Source: BTRF01 sp036986255
GTDB lineage: Bacteria > Patescibacteriota > WWE3 > 9FT-COMBO-53-11
NCBI GenBank assembly: GCA_036986255.1
Contig: BTRF01000001.1
Span: 1 to 41,421 of the forward strand
Reading direction: 5' to 3'
Length of the DNA stretch: 41,421 nt
In this document: positions 35,521 through 41,421 of the stretch, in pieces
Numbering within the stretch: the stretch's first letter is position 1
How the letters are laid out: every line of letters starts with the position of its first letter
Notes under the pieces: model-generated
Seen by the model: only the letters and a program-made list of their open reading frames with translations
The model's database searches: none
Told to the model about the DNA's origin: nothing
Made by a program: the position numbers and the translations under genes

Positions 35521-35524
35521 TCGA

Positions 35525-35611
35525 TGGTGCTGGGGGAGGGATTCGAACCCCCGTAGGCGTAAAGCCAACTGGTCTACAGCCAGTCCCGTTTGTCCGCTTC
35601 GGTACCCCAGC
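35525..35611 (-). tRNA. tRNA-Tyr (GTA anticodon)
   Basis: A class II tRNA with a long variable arm: acceptor GCTGGGG/CCCCAGC, anticodon stem ACTGG/CCAGT with loop CTGTAGA (anticodon GTA), T-loop TTCGAAT, discriminator A and encoded CCA. Confidence 0.93.
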
Positions 35612-35712
35612 AAGTTTTAAAGCTGTCTATCTGCCCGCATCCAACCCTTCATTACCCTACTCCTTAGTATAAAACTATTTTACACTGGCTCACCCCAGTC
35701 AGGAAGGCAAAG

Positions 35713-35727
35713 CCGCGTCTGACGCGG
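35713..35727 (-). repeat. Hairpin directly after the CCA end of the interrupted tRNA
   Basis: CCGCGTCTGACGCGG forms a six-base-pair stem with a CTG loop and directly abuts the encoded CCA (35728-35730). It matches the element at 35316-35330 at all but one base. Confidence 0.6.
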
Positions 35728-35918
35728 TGGAGCCGCCCCACGGGATCGAACCGTGAACCTGCCGTTTATCACGTCAAACGTGAGTAGCGATTGACTTCTG
35801 GAGCCAGGGGTGGGATTTGAACCCACGACCCCCTGTTTACAAAACAGGTGCTCTGGCCGCTGAGCTACCCTGGCCAATCACGTCCAAAACGGCTGCTCTA
35901 CCATTGAGCTAGGGCGGC
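35728..35918 (-). tRNA. Interrupted tRNA gene, probably tRNA-Thr(TGT), with a second tRNA nested in its anticodon loop
   Basis: The minus strand has a 5' half at 35918-35885 (acceptor GCCGCCC, D-arm GCTC/GAGC, anticodon 5' strand GCCGT and TTTG) and a 3' half at 35768-35728 (TAA, ACGGC, T-arm CACGG/CCGTG with loop TTCGATC, acceptor GGGCGGC, T, CCA). Removing 35769-35884 leaves a normal 75-base tRNA whose loop reads TTTGTAA, anticodon TGT. Another junction would give TTTGGAA (Pro), but the D-arm and T discriminator fit Thr better. The insert is bounded by the 8-bp direct repeat ATCACGTC (35768-35775, 35877-35884) and contains the complete tRNA at 35799-35874. It may be an inserted, dead gene or a processed one. 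Confidence 0.7.
35799..35874 (-). tRNA. tRNA-Thr (TGT anticodon), nested copy
   Basis: A complete cloverleaf: acceptor GCCAGGG/CCCTGGC, D-arm GCTC/GAGC, anticodon stem CCTGT/ACAGG with loop TTTGTAA (anticodon TGT), T-arm GTGGG/CCCAC, discriminator T and encoded CCA. It lies inside the anticodon loop of another tRNA gene, flanked by GATTG and CAATC, which could pair around it. Confidence 0.93.
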
Positions 35919-35941
35919 TTGGATTAAATCGTATCCGATTT

Positions 35942-35963
35942 TCAAAACGGCTCTCTGCCATTG
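35942..35963 (-). pseudogene. Decayed partial copy of the interrupted tRNA's 5' half
   Basis: The minus strand reads CAATGGCAGAG followed by AGCCGTTTTG, matching the D-arm and anticodon 5' strand of the interrupted tRNA (CAATGGTAGAGC, AGCCGTTTTG) with small changes. No acceptor or T-arm accompanies it. Confidence 0.5.
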
Positions 35964-36117
35964 TTTCGTCCTCGCTCCTGCTTGAACGAACGGTAGTGAT
36001 CCTTAGTTTTCATTACCGGGCTGCGCCAGCACGATTAAGTTCTAAAAGAACTTTCAAACGATTACCCTATCGTTTACAGTTTAGCATTTGATTTCGTACC
36101 ATACCACCCCATAGTTA

Positions 36118-36146
36118 TTGACTTACCACAGCTTTCAAGATAGACT
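36118..36146 (+). promoter_or_regulatory. Promoter of the small frameshifted gene
   Basis: TTGACT (36118-36123), 17 bases, TAGACT (36141-36146). A strong AAAGGAGAGG ribosome site follows at 36171-36180, five bases before the ATG at 36186. Confidence 0.65.
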
Positions 36147-36185
36147 TCAAACGAATACAAAACTAAGAAGAAAGGAGAGGTTGTG

Positions 36186-36573
36186 ATGCCTGTTGTAGTA
36201 CTTAATTACGATCCCGCAAGGGTACGGCGAGAAATGGCAGTCTACATTGCCCAGGCTCTGCCCAGGTGGGTAGCTGGTGCTCTTTCGGTCGAGGAGGCCG
36301 ATAGGCCGACTCACAAAAGATGACATTGAAGTTTGGGTGAGGGAGCGTCAGCCCTCCGACGTTGGCAGCTATCAGATTGAAGTCGTGGTTTGGGCTAAGC
36401 ACTACCGCGCTCGCGAAGAACAGATTGACGAGGCAGCGGCGCTCATTGACTCATATATCAGACTGGTGGTGGAGAAGTATATCGCACAGCTGGTGGACGT
36501 GGTCGTTCCCTTTCCGATCAAGAGTTTTGTTTACATCCTGCTATGCCCGGCCGGCTTTGCTGAGAGCAGCTGA
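36186..36573 (+). pseudogene. Small gene with one frameshift, unrecognised (tautomerase-like?)
   Basis: The first frame (36186 to a TGA at 36321-36323) begins MPVVVLNYDPARVRREMAVY. The next frame continues from about 36300 as GRLTKDDIEVWVRERQPSDV and ends at 36573. Joined, they give about 128 residues with a beta-alpha-beta pattern and a proline directly after Met, as in 4-oxalocrotonate tautomerase-like proteins, but this family call is a guess. The gene has its own promoter, strong ribosome site and terminator, so a recent mutation, programmed shift or sequencing error are all possible. Confidence 0.55.
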
Positions 36574-36590
36574 CCTTGGCAGGCATATGA

Positions 36591-36625
36591 CCCTCCTTTG
36601 AGATTCAGAGGAGGGTTTCTTTTTT
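36591..36625 (+). terminator. Rho-independent terminator
   Basis: CCCTCCT pairs with AGGAGGG around an 11-base loop, followed by TTTCTTTTTT, 18 bases after the small gene's stop. Confidence 0.85.
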
Positions 36626-36647
36626 GGGCCCCTCCAGCCATTATTGC

Positions 36648-36680
36648 GCCACCTCGGCTTTATGCTTCGGTGGCTTTTTT
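36648..36680 (+). terminator. Second terminator hairpin
   Basis: GCCACC (36648-36653) pairs with GGTGGC (36669-36674), followed by six Ts. It stands in tandem with the terminator just upstream. Confidence 0.75.
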
Positions 36681-36971
36681 ATTCACCCGGGGTATAAAGG
36701 TCAGACCCTCAAGTTACTGCCTGTCTGCTACCCACTATCACATATAATACTATTATACTTTAAAGTATGAAAGTATTGAGAATCAGGAGTGGGCCCGCGT
36801 CCAAAACAGGAACAATAAAACTAACCAACCATAATTTCAAAGCTCCAACGACTACTGAACTATTAACTACGGACTAACTGCCAATAACTAATGACTATTG
36901 CCTACCGGCTATTCACCTACTAATAACTAGCGAAGCTGGTTAATAGCTAGTGATCGTAAGATCACGTCCTA
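36681..36971. other. Intergenic region with operator-like palindrome and periodic spacer
   Basis: A perfect palindrome ATACTTTAAAGTAT (36755-36768) lies just after a TATAAT box (36743-36748). It overlaps the start of a 36-codon frame (ATG at 36767) that is not recognised. From about 36840 the sequence is the degenerate CTACTGAACTATTAACTACG-type spacer seen elsewhere in the window. Confidence 0.4.
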
Positions 36972-37877
36972 CTACTTGAGATATCCTTTGACAAAATCGG
37001 TAAAGTGAATAGGTTTTCTTCCCTCTACCTGAACGCGGTCGAGGGAGATGACCCCGTTTTCCAAGTGTGCTTCAAGGAGCTTTAGTTTGAGGTCTTTGTG
37101 TTTGGGGCTTCTTAACTCCTGATCCAGCTGGTCGGCCATCTCTCCAACCGTGGTCCAAACTCCCGGCCAGGGGGTATAGGCCCGAAACATTTGTTCAATC
37201 TGCTCGTTGCTCATCCCCCAGCTTATCTTCCCGTTCTCCCTCCGGATGAGTTTGGTGACGGTGGCTTGAGCGTGGTCCTGGGGTTGAGGAGTGATCCGCC
37301 CGTTCCAGTATTCAAGGATGGTTTTGACCAACAGGTTTCCTCCGAGGATGGCGAGCTTTCCGGTCAGGGTGGGAGTGGTTTCGTCGGCGGCGAGGGCGAT
37401 TTTTTCTTGGGCCAGGAGGGGTCCATGGTCCATTTCTTCGTCAAGAAGCATGATTGTCGCTCCCGTCTCCTTATCTCCATTGAGGATGGCGGCTTGGATA
37501 GGAGAAGGCCCGCGGTACTTGGGCAAGAGCGAGGGGTGGACGTTTAAGGACCCTCGAAGCGGAATGTCCAGGATCTCTTTGGGAATGATGAGTCCGTAGG
37601 AGGCTACAACGAAGAGATCAGGTTTAAGGGTGGAAAGTTTTGCGTCCAGAGCTGAGAGCTCGGACTTGCTGGCGGGGCTGAAGGCGGTGATTCTATGTTC
37701 TTTAGCGAGAGCTTTTACATGAGAGGGGTTTCGCTTCTGCTTCCGGCCGGCGGGCCGATCGGGCTGGGTGACGACCGCGCTGATTTTAAATTTGGCATCC
37801 AGGAGGATTTGGAGAATAATCCGGCCGAAGGCAGGAGTGCCGAAGAAAATAATACGGGGTTTGGCTTGGGTTTTCAT
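36972..37877 (-). CDS. fmt: Methionyl-tRNA formyltransferase
   Basis: This 301-residue protein formylates initiator Met-tRNA using 10-formyl-tetrahydrofolate. It has the N-terminal FFGTPAFG, VTQPDRPAGRKQKR, the catalytic-domain LNVHPSLLPKYRGPSPIQAA, MDHGPLL and a C-terminal RNA-binding domain. The last base of its ATG overlaps the def stop by four bases, showing translational coupling. Formylation and deformylation are thus encoded in one operon with the PriA-like gene. Confidence 0.95.
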   Translation of the reverse strand: MKTQAKPRIIFFGTPAFGRIILQILLDAKFKISAVVTQPDRPAGRKQKRNPSHVKALAKEHRITAFSPASKSELSALDAKLSTLKPDLFVVASYGLIIPKEILDIPLRGSLNVHPSLLPKYRGPSPIQAAILNGDKETGATIMLLDEEMDHGPLLAQEKIALAADETTPTLTGKLAILGGNLLVKTILEYWNGRITPQPQDHAQATVTKLIRRENGKISWGMSNEQIEQMFRAYTPWPGVWTTVGEMADQLDQELRSPKHKDLKLKLLEAHLENGVISLDRVQVEGRKPIHFTDFVKGYLK

Positions 37878-38380
37878 TCTGTGCGGGTCTTCTCCATGGC
37901 TCTGCCGGTAATGAGCCTGCCGTTCAAATGGTCAATTTCGTGTTGGAAAATGCGGGCAAGGAAGCCGGAGGCCTTTATTTTGAGGGTTTGTCCCTGCAGG
38001 TCTTGAGCTTCAATGGTAATGGTCTCGAAGCGCTCAATGGGAATGTACTGCCGGGGGACGGAGAGGCATCCTTCGTGTTCGGAGCCGGTCTTGCGGGAGT
38101 GCTTGGTGATTTTGGGGTTTACGATGGCTAGGAAGTTGGGAGAGGAGTTGGTTTCTTCAGGATTCAGTCTTACGATGGCTACCCGCAACCCAATTCCTAT
38201 CTGATTGGCGGCCAAGCCCACCCCCTCGGGGTTGCGCTGGGCTTTAAGGGTCTCTTTCATCTTCCGGATGAGCTTTTGAAGTCTTTCATCAAACTTCGTG
38301 ACGGGACGGGTGGGTTTCTTAAGGACTGGGTTTGGTACCGTAACGATCTTCGGTTCGGATTTAGGATGGGTAGTTTTCAT
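37874..38380 (-). CDS. def: Peptide deformylase
   Basis: This 168-residue protein has all three catalytic motifs: GVGLAANQIG, EGCLSVP with the metal-binding Cys, and QHEIDHLNG with both His ligands. It removes the formyl group from new proteins. It overlaps the priA-like stop and the fmt start by four bases each, so priA-def-fmt is a tightly coupled operon. Confidence 0.96.
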   Translation of the reverse strand: MKTTHPKSEPKIVTVPNPVLKKPTRPVTKFDERLQKLIRKMKETLKAQRNPEGVGLAANQIGIGLRVAIVRLNPEETNSSPNFLAIVNPKITKHSRKTGSEHEGCLSVPRQYIPIERFETITIEAQDLQGQTLKIKASGFLARIFQHEIDHLNGRLITGRAMEKTRTE

Positions 38381-39807
38381 AGCAGCGACTCCGGATCGAC
38401 CTCAATCTTCCATTCCGGAGGGATCACCTTAGACAGTTTAGCAAGAGTTTTCTCAAGTTGCGCTCCTTTTTCTTCACTGCGCTTAGGACAGGTTTTGATC
38501 TTAACGGCAAGATTGAGCTGGATTTTTCTGGGGGTGGGCAGGTACGGAGGGTAGGGTGGAGAAACGTTAATAGTGGGGAGTTTAGAGTTCAAGGTTGAAA
38601 GTTTCTCATGAAGTTTTTCTGCCTCCAGGTTGGTTTTGGCGGTGCTTCTGGAGGTGAAGGTGAGCTTGACGAGGGTACTGAAAGGGGGATAGGAGAGTTC
38701 GCGGCGGGTTTTAAGTTCGCATTTGTAGAAGTTGGTCAGGTCCCCGCCGTCTAAACTATCAAAAAGAATATGGCGGGGAAAGGAGGTTTGGAGGTAGACT
38801 TTTCTTTTTGTGATTTGATCTAGCTTTCGGACGGTCCAAACTATCTTTTCGTGGGCGCGGAAGTCGGGGAGGTTGAAGATGGTGTCCACATCTGCCCAGA
38901 CGATGTGATCTGCTTCTTTTCCGGGGAGAGAGAAGAGCTTAGGCCCCCAAACCTCTACGAAGTTTTTACCCACACCGCTTTTAAGCAACTCATCTTTAAT
39001 TCCCTCCTGTAATTCTTTGGAACTAACATAGACTATTGTATATTTACATTCTTTAAGGAGGGTTTTTAGCTTTTGAGAAACGAGGGAAAAGTTGCCGGCG
39101 GCCTTCTCGCGGGCGAGGTCAGTTATCCCAACCCTTCGGGTTGAGGATTTCGAACCCGAAGGGTTTAATTTTTCATTATAGATGTCTTCAATGCGCGGGG
39201 ATAGGTAGCGCAGCTCCAACTCTAATCCCTCGATCTCCGCCCGCTTTTGGGCGACGTCCTTGGCATGGTAGTAAGGCGATCGCTCGTCTTTGTAGTTCCA
39301 ATTCTCCGGCTCTTCAATGATGATTTTTTTTAGGTTCGGCAGATTGGCAAAGACTGCCGACCGCGACCCCACCATCGCCTTTTGAGTTTGAGATCTTGAG
39401 TTTTGAAGAGCCCGGGCGCGGATTTTTACTTGGGAGGCATAGGGGACGAGGAGCAGAGTGGTGATCTCGCCTTTAGGGGCGGTGGCTGCTCTGGCGCCTT
39501 TTTTCTCGATTTGGCTTTTGAGGCAATCCAGAGGAGGAGCCAAGTAGTGTTGAGTCATCCATTGGGATAGGGCTACTTGGGAGGCGGTAAAGGTGCGTGC
39601 TTTTACTTTCTGTATTTCCTTAGTAGGAAAAGGGGGCTTTTTCGAAGTAACCCTCCAGATATACCCCTCCACAACCCGTTTTCCAAAAGGGATAACGACC
39701 TGAGCACCTTCCAGGGCGTCGGTTTCAAGACTCTTAGGCACCCGATAAGTGAAGAGCTTTTTGGCGGGATCCTGATAGGTATCGACCGCAATTTCCGCAT
39801 AAAGCAT
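38377..39807 (-). CDS. priA: PriA-like primosomal protein, apparently helicase-dead
   Basis: From the ATG at 39807 the protein has 476 residues, against about 730 in E. coli. The N-terminal 3'-end DNA-binding domain is recognisable (MLYAEIAVDT, LFTYRVP, VVIPFGKRVVEGYIW), as are GSRSAVFANLPNL, YYHAKDVAQKRAEIEG, NLPDFRAHEK and the C-terminal RRELSYPPF. However, the Walker A motif GSGKTE and surrounding block are absent, the DEEH box reads EEPE, and the zinc-cluster cysteines are missing. It probably binds forked DNA without unwinding it. A pair of inverted palindromes encodes LNPSGSKSSTRRVG (39130-39166). The longer frame starting at 39969 would overlap dprA and is not preferred. Confidence 0.82.
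   Translation of the reverse strand: MLYAEIAVDTYQDPAKKLFTYRVPKSLETDALEGAQVVIPFGKRVVEGYIWRVTSKKPPFPTKEIQKVKARTFTASQVALSQWMTQHYLAPPLDCLKSQIEKKGARAATAPKGEITTLLLVPYASQVKIRARALQNSRSQTQKAMVGSRSAVFANLPNLKKIIIEEPENWNYKDERSPYYHAKDVAQKRAEIEGLELELRYLSPRIEDIYNEKLNPSGSKSSTRRVGITDLAREKAAGNFSLVSQKLKTLLKECKYTIVYVSSKELQEGIKDELLKSGVGKNFVEVWGPKLFSLPGKEADHIVWADVDTIFNLPDFRAHEKIVWTVRKLDQITKRKVYLQTSFPRHILFDSLDGGDLTNFYKCELKTRRELSYPPFSTLVKLTFTSRSTAKTNLEAEKLHEKLSTLNSKLPTINVSPPYPPYLPTPRKIQLNLAVKIKTCPKRSEEKGAQLEKTLAKLSKVIPPEWKIEVDPESLL
39130..39166. repeat. Inverted palindrome pair translated within the priA-like gene
   Basis: AACCCTTCGGGTT (39130-39142) and AACCCGAAGGGTTT (39153-39166) are opposite-orientation copies, one base different from the AACCCTTAGGGTT core near the Y1 transposase. 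They encode NPSGSKSSTRRVG, a stretch not found in PriA proteins. Confidence 0.7.
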
Positions 39808-39834
39808 CAACTTTATCTTAACAAGACGGCGTGA

Positions 39835-39884
39835 TATGATTTGAGGCAAGCGGAGGCAGTAAAACAGTAAGTTTACTGACCCGC
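39835..39884 (+). promoter_or_regulatory. dprA promoter and leader hairpin
   Basis: An extended -10 box TGATATGAT (39832-39840) predicts a start near 39847. The leader then folds: GCGG (39850-39853) with CCGC (39881-39884) enclosing CAGTAAA (39857-39863) with TTTACTG (39872-39878). No ribosome site stands before the ATG at 39895. Confidence 0.5.
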
Positions 39885-39894
39885 CAACCTTACT

Positions 39895-41001
39895 ATGATT
39901 TTGAACGATCGTGAGAAAGAGTTTTGGCTTCTTTGGAATCAGCTTTACGAACATATCGGTCCAACCCATTTTGACCAGCTTCTGCGGGCCTTTGGATCAG
40001 CCGAAAAGGCTTGGAAAGTACCTGCCAAGGAGTTTGAAAAGTTGGGTTGGAGGCCCAAAGCGCTGGAAGCGCTTAAAAACCGTAATAATCCCACGGTTAC
40101 GCCTACATTGGGAAATACTAGCAGAGGTACTTATGATGTGATAGCCAGCTTTGAGGAGGCTTATCCGCAAAGTCTGCTCCAGATAAGTTCTCCCCCGCCC
40201 ATCCTGTACGTAAGGGGGGAGCTAATTCCACGGGATCGGTTGGCGTTGGCCGTAGTAGGGTCGCGGAAGATGACAAGGTACGGGCGGGAAGTGGTGGAGG
40301 CGTTAGTGCCGGAGCTTGCGGCCGCCGGCCTCACCATAGTTTCCGGCCTTGCTTTGGGCGTTGACACCATTGCTCACCGGACCGCCCTGCAGGGGGGAGG
40401 GCGGACGATTGCCGTCTTGCCTTGCGGGATAGATCAGGTTTACCCGCCCTCTAATGTATCTCTTGCGGAGCAGATTATCAGGAGCGGTCGGGGGGCTTTG
40501 GTGACGGAGTTTCCTTCGGGGACGCCGGCCTACCAATCCAATTTCCCGATTCGCAACCGGATCATCTCGGGCTTGGCGCTGGGGACGCTGGTGATTGAGG
40601 CGGCTCGGGGTTCCGGCACTTTTCACACCGTGTCAGCCGCTCTGGAACAGGGGCGGGATGTTTTTGCGGTTCCTGGATCGATCTTCTCCCCTTATTCAGC
40701 CGGGACGGCCAGGTTGATTGAGAGGGGAGCTAAGCCGGTTACGCGGGCTTCCGATATTCTTGAGGAGTTGGAGATCGTAGCCGAAAGTTTAAAGCAGGAA
40801 GTTAGGGAAGTGTCTCCCTCTACTCCAGAGGAGGAGGGGATTTTGGAGGTTTTGGGGAGCGACGAGCTCCACATTGATGAGGTTGTACGACGCTCGGAGC
40901 TCGATGCGTCTAAGGTCTCGTCAATCCTGACGATAATGGAGATGAAAGGGTTAGTTAGGAATTCAGGAAGCGGTATTTATCAAGCAAGGTTAAATAGTTG
41001 A
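39895..41001 (+). CDS. dprA: DNA processing protein DprA/Smf
   Basis: This 368-residue DprA has an N-terminal helix-hairpin-like region, the Rossmann-like DNA-binding core (LAVVGSRKMTRYG, GLTIVSGLALGVDTIAHR, TIAVLPCGIDQVYP, NFPIRNRIISGLA, GSGTFHTVSAALEQGRDVFAVPG) and a C-terminal winged-helix domain from about residue 300. It protects incoming single-stranded DNA and loads RecA in natural transformation. Its presence suggests this organism may take up DNA. It lies upstream of topA, a common gene order in bacteria. It reads divergently from the priA-like gene, leaving 87 bases between starts. Confidence 0.95.
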   Translation: MILNDREKEFWLLWNQLYEHIGPTHFDQLLRAFGSAEKAWKVPAKEFEKLGWRPKALEALKNRNNPTVTPTLGNTSRGTYDVIASFEEAYPQSLLQISSPPPILYVRGELIPRDRLALAVVGSRKMTRYGREVVEALVPELAAAGLTIVSGLALGVDTIAHRTALQGGGRTIAVLPCGIDQVYPPSNVSLAEQIIRSGRGALVTEFPSGTPAYQSNFPIRNRIISGLALGTLVIEAARGSGTFHTVSAALEQGRDVFAVPGSIFSPYSAGTARLIERGAKPVTRASDILEELEIVAESLKQEVREVSPSTPEEEGILEVLGSDELHIDEVVRRSELDASKVSSILTIMEMKGLVRNSGSGIYQARLNS

Positions 41002-41219
41002 TAAGTTGGATCCTTTTTAGGACATTTCGTGGTCGTCAAGTCCTCGCTTAACCCTGTGTCCAACCATTATCACTTTCTGCTCTGGACTGCGATCCAAACT
41101 TCAAGGGTTGGGTCCTTAGACCTAGACTTATTTGGTGATTAAGTGCCGGAGAGGTCGAATTGGAGGGTTTCCTACTTGTGCCTGAAGTTAAGATATTTTC
41201 GGATTTGGAATAATTCTGC

Positions 41220-41225
41220 TATTAT
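41220..41225 (+). promoter_or_regulatory. Extended -10 box before topA
   Basis: TGCTATTAT (41217-41225) matches an extended -10 element. Transcription from about 41232 would leave at most a few bases before the GTG start, so the topA message may be essentially leaderless. Confidence 0.5.
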
Positions 41226-41234
41226 CGCTCTGAC

Positions 41235-41421
41235 GTGAAGTTAGTTGTGGTGGAATCTCCTACAAAAGCAAAAACCTTATCCAAGTTTCTGGGAAAGGGC
41301 TACGAAGTTCTCTCTTCGATGGGGCATATTATTGATCTGCCCAAGAAGGAACTGGGGGTAGACGTGGAACACGGTTTTACCCCCCAGTACGCTGTACTCC
41401 CGGGGAAGGGTAAGACGGTAT
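41235..41421 (+). CDS. topA: DNA topoisomerase I, N-terminal part (truncated by window)
   Basis: From the GTG at 41235 the frame runs to the window end without a stop. It reads [19 protein letters not shown], then [20 protein letters not shown], the start of the type IA topoisomerase Toprim domain. This enzyme relaxes negative supercoils. Only 62 codons are present, so the catalytic tyrosine and zinc fingers cannot be checked. Confidence 0.93.
   Translation, partial: MKLVVVESPTKAKTLSKFLGKGYEVLSSMGHIIDLPKKELGVDVEHGFTPQYAVLPGKGKTV

Noticed and set aside
35313..35672. Protein-coding frames across the tRNA cluster
   Set aside because: They are read through tRNA genes and show the usual false peptides of such regions, such as SPVAESNRRP.
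35769..35884. Group I intron in the interrupted tRNA
   Set aside because: The insert is only 116 bases and is mostly a second tRNA. There is no room for a group I catalytic core and none of its conserved elements were seen.
39808..39969. Longer N-terminus for the priA-like protein
   Set aside because: It would overlap the dprA start and has no similarity to PriA; the conserved domain starts exactly at the ATG at 39807.

Overview
The window looks like part of a chromosome from a small-genome, uncultivated bacterium of the Candidate Phyla Radiation (Patescibacteria), most likely near Microgenomates. This is inferred from gene content, not from a marker-gene tree. The signs are giant surface proteins built from VGIGT repeats, a TrpR/YerC-like regulator beside a Y1 (REP-associated) transposase, PEGA and carboxypeptidase-regulatory-like envelope proteins, a PriA that has lost its ATPase motifs, a compact GH57-based glycogen cluster, and many short palindromes, some lying inside genes. 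TGA is used as a stop throughout, so the code is standard.

Layout. 1-10476: the 3' part of a giant repetitive fibre-like surface protein (+). 10485-11700: a Y1 transposase between two copies of an AACCCTTAGGGTT palindrome, then a TrpR-like regulator with a palindromic operator candidate. 11755-15004: a PEGA-domain membrane protein (-) and an O-antigen-ligase/GT26 fusion (+). 15074-23554: an alpha-glucan cluster with glycogen phosphorylase (-) divergent from glycogen synthase, two GH57 enzymes (one with a C-terminal UVR motif), an APH-like kinase and a PHP-domain protein (+). 23700-24295: no recognisable gene. 24296-27898: a promoter and the secE-nusG-rplK-rplA-rplJ-rplL operon, with a hairpin at the transcript start and an attenuator-like leader before rplJ. 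28001-33316: two divergent envelope genes, the second a smaller paralogue of the giant fibre. 33317-34944: rpmB, an M50 protease, a structured-RNA candidate and a DUF1003 protein. 34983-35918: tRNA-Trp, rpmG, tRNA-Thr(GGT), tRNA-Tyr and a tRNA gene interrupted in its anticodon loop by a segment holding a second, complete tRNA-Thr(TGT), all on the minus strand. 36118-36680: a frameshifted small gene with its own promoter and terminators. 36972-39807: priA-like, def and fmt (-). 39895-41421: dprA and the start of topA (+).

The genes fall into four working groups: an elaborate outer surface (two fibres, PEGA and CarboxypepD_reg proteins, polysaccharide polymerase/transferase), storage-glucan metabolism, translation (ribosomal proteins, tRNAs, initiator-Met formylation and deformylation), and DNA handling (DprA, TopA, dead-helicase PriA).

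The most unusual points are the tRNA-within-tRNA locus near 35.8 kb, the mosaic build of the giant fibre gene, the family of REP-like palindromes next to a RAYT-type transposase with copies translated inside other genes, and the rplJ leader in which the terminator stem also holds the only Shine-Dalgarno candidate.
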